A program made the translations under genes and the position numbers. Shown here piece by piece: positions 1-12,400 of a stretch of 64,000 nucleotides of DNA (its first letter is position 1; each line of letters starts with the position of its first letter). Origin of the DNA: Anthopleura xanthogrammica. Lineage: Eukaryota > Cnidaria > Anthozoa > Actiniaria > Actiniidae. The stretch spans positions 11,273,351 to 11,337,350 of the forward strand of contig OZ025213.1 in the NCBI GenBank assembly GCA_964019055.1. The letters run 5' to 3'. The notes beneath the pieces were generated by a model. It was not told where the DNA came from, searched no databases, and was given only the letters and a program-made list of their open reading frames with translations.

Positions 1-477
1 TTGGAGGACATCACGTCAATGTTGAAGTAAGATCAATATTTTTTCTTTTTTTTTCCTTTCTCTCTTTTTTTCTTTTTTTGTTTTGTTTTGTTTTTGTGTG
101 TGTGTGTGGCAAAATTACATCGTTTAGTTTTTCTGATACAATTTTTCTCCGCATTTCTGATTAAACGATTCTTTTGGTAGGTTGTTGGCGACGTAATGGA
201 CTCTCTTGGAACGCCAGTTCTACGACAATTCAATCATTTTATTCAAGACGAAAAACACGTTTGGTTGGCCAAAGAATGAATATCAAGGTCACGTGAAGAC
301 TGTCACGTGAGCCAGCCAGCTCGCACGTGAGGACTCTAAGAGATGCAAAAGATATAGAAGATGTTGTTAAACAAAGCACTTCACAAGTAGAACGAAACGA
401 TTAAAGTACAAATGATAGAATAAAGTAGCAATAATGGTGAGAAAGATTGAGACAAAAGTGAGTTCGTGACTGGAGGT
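1..477. other. Downstream flank of the mosaic extracellular gene
   Basis: This stretch lies 3' of the stop codon of the minus-strand gene. It holds a T-rich tract and a short GT repeat (about 95-108) and several CACGTGA motifs (289-330). No convincing exon was found on either strand. It is probably 3' UTR and flank. Confidence 0.4.
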
Positions 478-3400
478 TTACTGAATGCCAGATGAGAAAA
501 GCAAACATAACACGACAGCGAACAGAAGGAAGCTGTCTGCCATGCCACCTGTCAAAGACAATGAACAAGAGCTAAGTATATAACAATGTACAACACAACA
601 GACCGGCGCTACTAGACATAACATTGGTAGTTTTTAACCTTTTTTTAAACTTTGGTTTGATTTCTCGACTAGTGAGACGAATAACTGATAATAGATGAGC
701 ATGTTCCGTTGCTGGGCGCCGTGTTTTCGTGCTAAGTTTAGTTCGTACAAATTTGTTTTCTTAGTTAATTGCTTGAATTAAGTGTTTACTTTTCGCTTTA
801 GAAAGATTTTCTTGAGTTGGATAACTATACTATTGTTTTCAGTTAACTGTTAGTTAACTGTTAGTTTTAACTGTTTTAACTGTTAGTTTTCTAATCATAG
901 AAAAAAAAAAGCGAGAAAAACTTTTATATCTGATCTACAACACTTTAGACTTGGTTTGTATTCAAGTTTAGTTTCATTCATCAGTAATACTAACGGCATC
1001 TCGAAGTTCTTGTCTCAGTTTTCCTCAGTTTTAAAAAGAACGGTTTCTTGGGAATTATGATAGTTATATAAAATGTCTCAACAATGTTGAAGCACAGTGT
1101 TCAATGTTATTTTTATCAGTAAAAGGAAAATAAAATAATGCAGTATATTTTCAAAAAAATATTTTTCATTTTAACATGAAAACGTCTTCAGACATCTTGT
1201 TTTTATGAGCATGCGCAAACAGTGATATTTTCTATCGCCCTCTCGGGACCTAGAAGCTGTTGTTAAGGACAACGATATCGGAAACATCATCCTAGCTAAA
1301 AAGAAACTTCTAAATCTGTAGAATACTGAATAAAAAATAGCAAGGAAAAACAAGGAAGATGAACGAATTTTGAAATTGAAGTTTGAAAGCCACAAACAAC
1401 AATGAATTGAATTGTTATTTATTTATCTTGATTTAAGTGTTGAGATAAGCTTCAGAATCAATCAAAATTTAAGAATATTACAATCTGTATTTTTTTGCTT
1501 TCGATTGTTGTACTTATAGTTAAACTCCATGTTTATCCAAGTGGAGACTTCTTAGATTAAATCATCTGAAAAGCAAGAAAATGCATGTTTGAGTCAGTAA
1601 TGGTTGTGAAATATTTCAAAGCCATTTCGGTCATTGCTCAAAATTACAGACTAAACTTTTTTTCGTAATTATTTTTTTCCGTCTATTTCTTTTATTTAAA
1701 AACTAACTTTATTGGCGATAAAAACAAAAGAAAAAATCTAAAACTAAAAGAAGGTGGGACAGATAGACAATTCACGACAGTGAGGTACAGATCGCTTGAC
1801 GAAATGAGACCGAAAATGACGTGCTTTTGATTGAATGCCTTTGCTACCAGTTTTTGGTAACTATGACAACAATAGGAATATTGACAACTCACCTACATCG
1901 AAACTAGCATCGGCTCCCGAGCCAAACACCTGGTTGACGGTCAGTGCAGACAATTCCACGGCTTTACCAAACGTATTTTCAGCTGAACATTCGTAATTGC
2001 CTGTGTTTTCGTACTTTGCACCTTTGATGGTGAGCTTGATGCCAATAATCTTCTTGTTGGTGTCTCGCAAAAACTCTCTGGTCTCTTGACCAAGGAATTC
2101 AGCTGAAATGATGACAAGACAAAACTTGTAAATTCTACAATAATCTAGAGTGTTTTCTTTTGAGTGGGAGACGTACGGTACTGAAATACAGCACGTACAC
2201 GGTACAACATGCCGTAACATTGAAATGGCTTCCCATAAGAATGATTATCGTATGAGTGGGAGACGTACGGTACTGAAATACAGCACGTACACGGTACAAC
2301 ATGCCGTAACATTGAAATGGCTTCCCATAAGAATGATTATCGTATGAGTGGGAGACGTACGGTACCGAAATACAGCACGTACACGGTACAACATGCCGTA
2401 ACATTGAAATGGCTTCCCATAAGAATGATTATCGTATGAGTGGGAGACGTATACGGTACTGAAATACAGCACGTACACGGTACAACATGCCGTAACATTG
2501 AAATGGCTTCCCATTGTTTTTACTGGTTTGATTAGAGGAGTTTTGTTTCTGCTCTGTCATTGGTTCAAATGATGTAATTTTCATCACCATTACCGTGCTA
2601 TGTATTTTTACACAGCCAAACCACTGAAATCTGTGTCGAAAATCTTTTCTCGTTAGAAGTTGTGCTTACCTGGGAGGTTTTTTCTAAACTTCAGCTTGAT
2701 ATATGGGGTAGGAACACCAGTCACATAGCAACTGATTGATGTACTGTCACGTTCATCTATTGTTTTGTTTTTTGGAGTCACACGGGTGATGGTGGGTTTC
2801 ACTGCAATGAACAAACAGTAACCTCCATCAAAGGTAGAACTGTCGTGGTCAACAATAAGCAAAGAAATATTATTCTTTCAAGGCCCACATAACGGCCCGT
2901 CTCGAGACAAGTTGCTGAGAAAATTGCATGCAGAGTGTGTCGCATTTTTTGGTGCGCGTAAAACTCAGTGCTACTTTTCGAAATGGATTGCAGCAAGTGG
3001 CAACGCCACTGCACAGTGTAACAGGGCGTTTATTTTTTAAAAGCTAATGATATTGCAACAGACAACTTGGTGTTTTATGACAGTTGTGATGGAAACAAAG
3101 TTTCTTCCTTTCCCCTCCCTTCTTTGTCCATGTTAAAAAGCCTTACGACGCAATACGTCCAGTCAAGGCTGGTCCTATTCATGATTATTATTATTGTTCT
3201 TGTTCTCCCCTCCCCTCCCCTCCCCTCAAAAGCCGTTCTACCAGAGAACCCTGTCTTATCAGACCATGTCTGCCCTACATACCTCCACAGTCTGAAAGCT
3301 TTGCCATTCCCAGGCTGAGTGTAGTAGTTCCAGTAGGACAAGGAATACAAGACGTTGACTTCGCGCTGTCTTGATATGTGTTCTTTGGACACATTTGGCA

Positions 3401-6400
3401 ACCAGGATCCATTCCGTCGACAGAATAATGGCCGGGATGACAGACAACTAGCAGAGAGAAAAAAAGTTTAGTTATCTGAACTATATCTCTGGCAGAGAGG
3501 GAAAAAATGAGTTATACTTGGAAGAAGGAGAAGAAGCACCAATCTGGGGGAGATTAAATGAGTAGCTTCGTTTAAAGGAATCCAGATTTCAGGATATAAT
3601 TGTGGCACAAAACAATGTAATAGAAATGTTCTCCTTTGAGAAAACATCTCTTGCAAAGAAAATATATCATTGCATTGTTCCTGCCCTACAAAATGACTGT
3701 CTTGAACCCCTCTCTATATATCATATGATTTTGTATACATACGACGACACAGCTTGGCATCATTCGCTCCCTCCAGTGATGAAGTCCCGGATCCACAGTC
3801 CTTGCACGTTGCACTTCCGTGTTGATCCTGGTATTGGCCAGCAACGCATGGTTTGCACTCGCCACTGCTTGAGAACGTACCTCGTGGGCAGTCAGCTGCA
3901 GGAAAAAAAAAGAGAATTTTGTAAAGGCCTTCCAACGCAAACCAGAAGCTAGGATATGAGAGGATCTGCTACTAAGGCTTTAGTTCCGTCCTTCGCCTAT
4001 CCCCGGCCCCCTCGTGACGATTCTTTGACCCCTCTCCCACAAATCAAACCGTACACATTATCCCCCCTTCCCAGTTTGAGGTCCTAAATCTGCACGAGGA
4101 ATTTCCAGTATTGTGGCGCGAAGACAAATCCCGAATAGTGTGACCTGTGTTTAATTCTATTGGGTCGACGTTGGTTATGATTGAACACTTGTTGGTTCTC
4201 GATTTTGGTACTGCCAATATTCTACGTGTTTCTCAAAAACCACTCGACGTGGAAAAGCGAAACGTCCTGTTTGTCATGTTCAAAGACATTCAGCGAAGAC
4301 TTGTCTACGTACCACAATAGGTATTAGATCCAGAGCTGGATGCGATGGTCATCTTCACTTGATTACCAGTGCAGGATTGACTGTCACTGTTCAAAGAGGC
4401 AGCTGTGGAAAAAAAGGAAAAAAATGGATGTGAAATATTGGGTAAAGGACATGCTTTCGACTCATTTTAAAGTATCGGTCTGAATGAAGATAATTTGAGT
4501 GCTCTCGGGATTTATGGTAAATAATCTACTTTATACAATGGGTGTGGTATAATTTATAATATGCCATGCCAAGTGTGGTATACCTTGTTATATAGCATGA
4601 CAAGTGCATGTGGTATAACTTGTTATATAGCATGACAAGTGCATGTGGTATAACTTGTTATATATCATGGCAAGTGTGGTATAGCTTGTTATATAGCATG
4701 ACAAGTGTGGTATAACTTGTTATATATCATGACAAGTGTGGTATAGCTTGTTATATATCATCGCAAGTGTGGTATACCTTCTTATATAGCATGACAAGTG
4801 TGGTATAATTTATAGTATACCATGTCATAAGTGTATTATAACTTACCAACACAATCTGGTACTATATTAGTCGGGTTCCAGTTTGCACTCTTACATGTCC
4901 AGGCGCTGTACGGGGATGGATTTTTATAGATCTGCTTGCCAGACGGACACTGAACGATGCAGTATTTCATTTGAACAAAATCACTGCATTTCTTACTACC
5001 ACCGTATGGACCTTGAAGCACAGGGCATCCTTGAACTGTTATCAAAAACGACACGAGGAGTTGTAGTACTATAGTAGGTTGCTCATGTATTAATACCAGT
5101 TTACATGTTTGTGTAAAATGATACATTTTTTTCGTCTAAAATGTCTAATCTAAAAAATCTAATGTGCGGTTTTTCATGCGACGTTGCATCCAACGTCGCA
5201 AACTCTAGATCGCACCGTATGACCACCCCTGTGACGTTGCTCGTGCACCGTGAGGTTTGTCGCGCGCGACGTACGTCGCAAAAGTAGGACTCGATTCTAC
5301 TTTTTGCGACGTCGCATGCGATACCACACGGGTGCTCACACGGTGCGATCTCTACTTTTTGCGACGTCGCATGCGATACCACACGGGTGCTCACACGGTG
5401 CGATCTCTAATTTTTGCGACGTCGCATGCGATATCACACGGGTGGTCACACGGTGCGATCTCTAATTTTTGCGACGTCGCATGCGATATCTGCACATTAA
5501 GGGAATCCTGATACCGCTGACATCAGAAGATTTAACGAAAAATGGTACATTATAATCCTCCCTTTATAACTTCCCACTGAATATGTCCCTGATGTATCTC
5601 TTGTTTTGGCATACATACTCTTGACAGTGACCACAAACTCGCATGTCGCACTGTTACCAGCCTTGTCATAAGCCGAATAGTACACATTCCACGAACCAAG
5701 ACCAAATACATCTCCACTGTTTCGCGTTGATGTTACCTTGGTAACGCCTACATTGTCGGAAAAGGTTGGCTCTTGCCACGTGACAGTTGCTGAGGATGTG
5801 GTTGTTAACACTCCGATTGGACTCACGGGACATGGCGTAACAACCTTGGGCTTTTCTTTGTCTGTGAGGGAAAACGATGACTGATTATGTTTAGGGAAAA
5901 AATATGGAAAAATTTGTGGATTACAATTTCAAAGTGAAAAAAAGAAAGTGAAAAATTCATATTCAACACCTTTCAAGACCTTTTCTGAAATACATGCATT
6001 TTCTGTAAACACAGTGCATTGTGGTCTAGCTTGGGTACAAACATCGTTTGTTCACCACGCCTCATATTGAGATGTTTGTACGTACCAAATTAGAACACAA
6101 TGGATCATCTAACACAGAAAATGCCTATATTGCACCATGATATGCGTGACGTCATTGTGACGTCATTACGAACCTATTGTTATAGGTAGATGTACTGTGA
6201 TATTATGATAGCTATGACGTAATCCATCTATGGAGACATTTTTCTGACCAGAGAACCTGTTTACCAGGTTTATCAGGACTTTGATACTAATAGGTCTTTT
6301 CGGCTTGGACGTAATGTTTTCTCATTTCAGACCACGTGTCATTCCCTAGAGTATCATTTCTTTGTTTAATGGTTGTACATGAGAAGACACATGAATATGG

Positions 6401-9400
6401 ATACAACTCAAACAAAGAATATCATTCTCAAGAGAATGAAACATGGTCTGTAATGGGGAAACATTTCACCAAGATAAAGAGGAATGTTCTAGCAGTTCCT
6501 TACCAGAGACCATGACAAGAATTGAACAAGTATCAGACCCGGCAGCGTTCCTGGTAGTCCAGGTAATCTTGGTATCACCAGACGGGAAGAGGAATTTAGC
6601 AGTAGCAGTTTTTGGTTCGACAAGGAGAATGTCACCATGGTAATTTGGTTCTTTCCACAAGGAACTCACGTCTGCTGTTTTCTGACCAGGAAGTAAGTTG
6701 ACCATGATATCCATGGGACATCGAACCCATGGCTTCAAAACCACTACAAGAGAATCAAGAGAATGACTGTTATATGTTAAGCATAAGCCAGACACTGTTT
6801 CATCTTAAAACATTTTCAATTCATGCTGATTCTCTTGCCCCGTCCGCTTTCTAGAACGTTAGGATGAAACGTAAATATACAAGAAATGTTGACCACTTCA
6901 CGTTTAACGTAATATTTTCTCCTATCTTCTTATTCCTTGGGATGCGTAACCAGCTGATCTGAGTAAAAATATTAGCCAATCAAAATCGAGAAAATTTGCA
7001 AAACTGAGGTGTCATTCTTAGAAGGTTGGCGGCTCGGGAAACTCGGTTATTTCTTTATTTTATTTCCCACTCAATAATGAATACTATAGTCAGTACATAC
7101 AAAATATCAAAAAAATTTCCTGAAAATCTAGATTTATCTCAGTTATAAACTTTAATTTAACTCAATTTTCACAGGCTTCATGACACACCAGTTTTGCAGT
7201 GACGTCATTCCTACGTCACTCCTTCAGGTCAGCTGGAAGGGAAGTGAGTAAATAGTGCTGAATGCTTTACAATGGCAGATGCAACGGTTGTCAAATAGAC
7301 CTTTTCAGCTTGGGCGTAATATTTTCCGATTTCAGACTACATGTCATTCCCTAGAGTATCATTTCTTTGTTTAACGGTTGTACACGAGAAGACACATGAA
7401 TATTGATACAACTCAGAGAATCTCGTTCTCAAGAGAATGACACGTGGTCTGAAATGAGAAAACATTATGCCCAGAGAAAAAGTCCTATTCAGTGGAAGAA
7501 TAGCCATGGGTAATAACAAAAGTACCTTTAATGCAGGTTGGCTTCGATCCCGTCCATGTTTTATCGGCGCGACATTCTCTCACAGGTGATCCACTCAGAC
7601 GATAACCTTTCTCACAGAAGTACGTACATTGTCCTTGGTATTTGTTTCCCACGGTTGCACAGTCTGATGGCAAGAGCCTTCCATTGGTTGGGATACTCAG
7701 CGCGGGACATTTGACCGCTAGTCAAACAAACAAAGATCAGAGGTAAAGAATGTATGAGTTGAAAACAGCTTTGAAATGGCTTCTCGTTGCAAGTTTGAGA
7801 ACAACAATGAAATGGCTTTCATATTCAAACATTTTGATTGGATGGTACGGAATTCTCCTCGTGATTTGTGATTGGTTTGAATTAGCGGAAGCCATTTGAA
7901 AGTCGTGAATGTCGTTCTCTGTTGTCACCCATTGTTATAGACTCCTTACAGCAAGTTGGAATGCAGCTCAATTTGGAGGATAAAACAGGTTTCTAATTCT
8001 CAGGAGATTGAATTTCTTTTGTTTTGTCCTCCAAATTGAGCTGCTTTGACGTCACGTGTTTAACACTACTCAGCACTTGCTTTTCAAATTTTACAAATAA
8101 GTAATGTTCCTAGTAAGAAGTAGGCAAGCAAGCGGCAATGGAATGTAGAAAGGTGCAAATTGTGTTGTCTAATCCGTGAATCTCATTGGTTGAAAAATGA
8201 AAATCTGCCATAATTTCAAAAGTTAGCGAATTTTTTATTTCTTATTCAATATCTGATTCCCTTTTAATCTAAGATTTCCTGAGCCTTTATGTATCAAAAT
8301 TTCTATGTGGGGAACATATCGAATTATAAACGTCTTTTGGCTATTGTTTTGAGCGCTTATGATTGGATAAGATCTTTTAGTACAAAAGAAACTTTGTTTC
8401 AAAACAGAGTTTTTGCACATTTTATTTTTTAAATGAGTTACCTATAGGTTGATATACTTTCAGTTTGGAAACTAAGAAAAAGAAAACTATTCTTATGTGG
8501 GGAAGTTGCAAGTGCCGCAGAACCGGCATTTATGCGCATTGTTACATAATATCTGTATATTCTTACCGGTACATCGTGGGGTTTGCCCGCTCCAGCTCCC
8601 CCTAGAAGCACAGGAAATTGAATTATAGCTGGGGTTTTCGAGGACGTACCCATTTTCACAACGAACAGTACATACATCGCCATAATAGTTAGCTCTCTCT
8701 TTGGTACACCGAGCAGGCTCAATGATACTCTTGTACGGCCTTGCTAAGGGAGCACATTCATCCTCTAGAAAAAGATTGATGTCAATAATCCTTAGGGTCA
8801 GTGGTTCTTGACTATACGAATACTTAACTGCATTATATTGCACTTCTAACACGAGAAAAAGCAATAGGCAATCATCCCAAAGGGAGTACAAATTATAAAA
8901 GGACTGATCGGTTGATGTTGCAAGACCGGACAAAAAAAATCATTTCTTCGAAAGAATATTTTCTGAATTACCCCAAGATGGCGGCCATAGAAGAACATTT
9001 AAAGAAAACAATATGTAGGAGTCGATTAAATTCATTTCGAGCACTAGCTTAATTTTCTTTTTTGCAGTTTCCTTTCACAGTTCCCTGCGACATCTTGAAA
9101 GGTAGCCGTACCTTTGCATCAAAGCGAAACATGAGGTGACCTTGCAATGATAGAGACATGTGAATAATTGTCCAAGTTGTTAACTGAAGAAAGGCCTCTA
9201 TCATTGCAAGGTCATCTCATGTCTCGCTTCGATGCAAAGGCATGGCTGGCTTTCAAGATGGCGCAGGAAACTGTGAAGGGGACTATTGAGTCTAAAGAAA
9301 GTATATTTTTGGTTCACTTACTCATGCACACCTTGAGACTCTGGGCCTGGTGATAACCGGTATTACACTTGCAGTAGAAATCTCCGACCAGGTTTGCGCA

Positions 9401-12400
9401 CGTTGATGAAGTCTTATTGCACGTGTGACCGCCTTCTGTGCACTCATTTTTATCTGGGGAAGAAAATTATGGATATAATGAATGACAGCGTTATTTGTCA
9501 AACAGTGATTGGTTTAGAGCATAAGCCATTTGATAAACCCATTGCAGCACGTCGGAAAACAGCTTAATTTGGAGGACAAAACAATAGGTTCCAATTATCA
9601 GGAGATTATATTGAAATTCTTTTGTTTTGTCTAAATTGAGCTGCTTTGATGTCACGTGAAAGGGGTCTATAATAACAGAATGGTCTATAATAGAATGAAG
9701 AATATTATTCATCGTGGAAATGTAATAAAGATATGATACTTATTCGTTTGTCTCACGATTGAGGGTCATTTGTAGAAGACCGCGACGTTTCGACTGCAAG
9801 CTGCTAGTCTTCATCAGGCGATGGTGTAACAATAAAACGAATAAGTATCATTTCTTTATAATAACTTTATTATTTATCTTTTCATACCTCTGCATACATA
9901 TTGAGAAACTTTCTTGAATCCCGAGTTACATTTGCAGGAATATCTACCAGGCTGATTGACGCATGTTGAAGTCGCGGATGAACACTTGTTCTCTCCGAAA
10001 CACTCGTTGATGTCTAAAATGAAAGAATTCCTTGAAAAAACGTGTTCACTTTTATGTACTTCGGAGACTACTTTGAACATAACAGTCATGATAGTCATGA
10101 TAGTCAAGAGAATAATTCTCAAGAGAATGACATGCGGGCTGAAAATTTTAATGTTTTGTCGTAAAACGAAATAAAAGGGATTCATCAGTGGTTCCTCTAC
10201 GGAGTAGCTATTCATCAACTGAAATTCCAATTCGAACTTAGAAGCTGATTTTTGCGGAGGGAGGAGAACCGGAGAATCCGGAGAAAAACCCTCGAAGCAC
10301 AGGAGAGAACCAACTAGAAACTCTATTCACATACGACACCGAGCCCAGCGGGTCGCCTTGGTGAGAGGTTTCACACTAGCATTCCTTGTTCAGTATATTT
10401 ACACCCCTTTACACCAATCTTGCCTACTCAAGGACAATCAAACCTCACCTTCACAACTAAATCGATCTTTATGCCGATAACCAGCATTACATTCACAATT
10501 GAACGATCCGACTACATTTTTGCAAACTGCGTTTTCTTTGCAAGGATTTGAAGCACACTCATCAATATCTGAAAAGAAAATCGAAAAAATCAAAAGAGGT
10601 TTATAGAAGTTGGAATGCGCATTGTTTAGTCAGTAAAAGTTCTTCAAATTTTTGAGGAGAAAAGAAGGTCGTTAGAGCATTTGGGCCAAGTTTAATTCAA
10701 ATCTTATCGAACCCTGAATCAACCTCTGGGCTGATCTAAGTCAGGGCACGGTTAACTCACAGATCCAACCCGGAAACAACCTCTTGGCTGATCTAAGTCA
10801 GGGCATGGCTAACTCACAGATCAAACCCTGAAACAACCTCTGGGCTGATCTAAGTCAGGGCATGGCTAACTCACAGATCAAACCCTGAAACAACCTCTGG
10901 GCTGATCTAAGTCAGGGCATGGCTAACTCACAGATCAAACCCTGGAACAACCTCTGGGCTGTTCTAAGTCAGGGCACGCGGGCTAACTCACAAATCGAAT
11001 GGAAGGTAGCGTGTTTGGTTTTGGAGAGGGAGGAAAAACGGGGAACCTGGATAAAAACCCTCCAATCAAGTGGCAGACAGACATACTCTACTTAACTACA
11101 TGAGTTTTATCATTAGCGTATCAACCATTATTAACGATTTTTAAAATTATTTTTATATTATCAATATTTTTAGGTATAGTGGAGCTCCCAGAGTCTATAA
11201 GCATATTTTAGGCGCATTTTGCTTTATTATCATTAGTTTTTTACGTTCCCTTCCCTTTAAATCGTCTTAACTTAATTTTAAATTGCAAATATTGCTTTAA
11301 TTCAACCTACGGGTTCTTATAGCTTTATCAATAACATATCTATTCATTTATCTCCATCTATCTACTCACATGTGATGCCGAGTCTAGGAATCGAACCCGA
11401 GACCCCAGAGGTGAGAGGTGGGTGCACTACCACTACGCTACCCTTGATTTCCAAGTTCAAGATAAGTGAAGCTTCTTTTGGTGACCCTACCTTCAGCGCT
11501 GTTGCTTCGTGATTTTCCGAGCAATTGTTACTCACATTACGATTCGCGCGACAATCTTTCTTATTGCACCAACTAAAAGCTCCCTCTACTCTTCCTAGCA
11601 AAGAAAATTTGTATGCGCGCGGTGGTAACTACTCACATACGACACCGAGCCCGACGGGACTCGAACCCGGGTCGAACTGCATGGTGAGAGGGAGCGCTCT
11701 CATCGCTACGCCACCCGTGCTTCCCGGCCGTGATTCCACACCCCTTCTCACCACCGACTCCTACTCCAGGACAACCAAACCTCACCTTTACAACTGAATC
11801 GATCTTTAGGCTGATAACCAGCTTTACATTCACATTTGAACGATCCTACGAATACATTCTTACAAACTGTGTTTTCCTTGCAAGGTTTTGAGGCACACCC
11901 ACCAACATCTCGTGAAAGAAAATCGAAAACATCAAAAGATATTTAGGGTTCTTTACGAGGAGGGAGGGTAACCCTAGCACTAGGATTTTTAACGCCTTTA
12001 CAAGAGCACCGCTACCATGGTTACCCTAGTGCTAGGGTTACCCTGTCTGTTTGATACGGTAACCCTTCTGCCCGGGTTAAGTTTTTCTTTGTAGCTAGGA
12101 ATGACTCGCCTTCCCGGGACAACTTTAAATCGTTTAAGCCTCTTTTTCACAAATAACTTGATAATTATCATAACCCAGCAAATAACTGTCTGCTGAATCG
12201 CAATATTAACAGCGTAAAATAGATTCCAAAGTCAAAATTGCCGCTAATATCTTGTGATTTGCCGTTTTATTCGTAGACATTCCTACCGTCAAGTCTCCCC
12301 TGGCACCAGGGCTACCCTACCTATATTTTGCCATTGTAAAGCCGAGTAATCTTTTGTCCCTACCTGACGGGTAACCCTAAGTACTAGGGTTACCCTCATT

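Noticed and set aside
485..583. Plus-strand peptide MPDEKSKHNTT... at the left edge
   Set aside because: It is the antisense of the terminal hydrophobic exon of the mosaic gene, is preceded by a stop codon and has no further support.
1171..1395. Possible alternative last exon of the mosaic gene on the minus strand
   Set aside because: An acceptor and an open frame exist, but the peptide has no domain or tail character; the exon at 478-548 fits much better.
8963..9270. AAGATGGCGGCC-type motifs in the long inverted repeat as a promoter
   Set aside because: They fall in the arms of a transposon-like palindrome within an intron; no gene starts nearby.
10700..10995. CRISPR-like array
   Set aside because: Repeats abut with no unique spacers, and the context is an animal intron.
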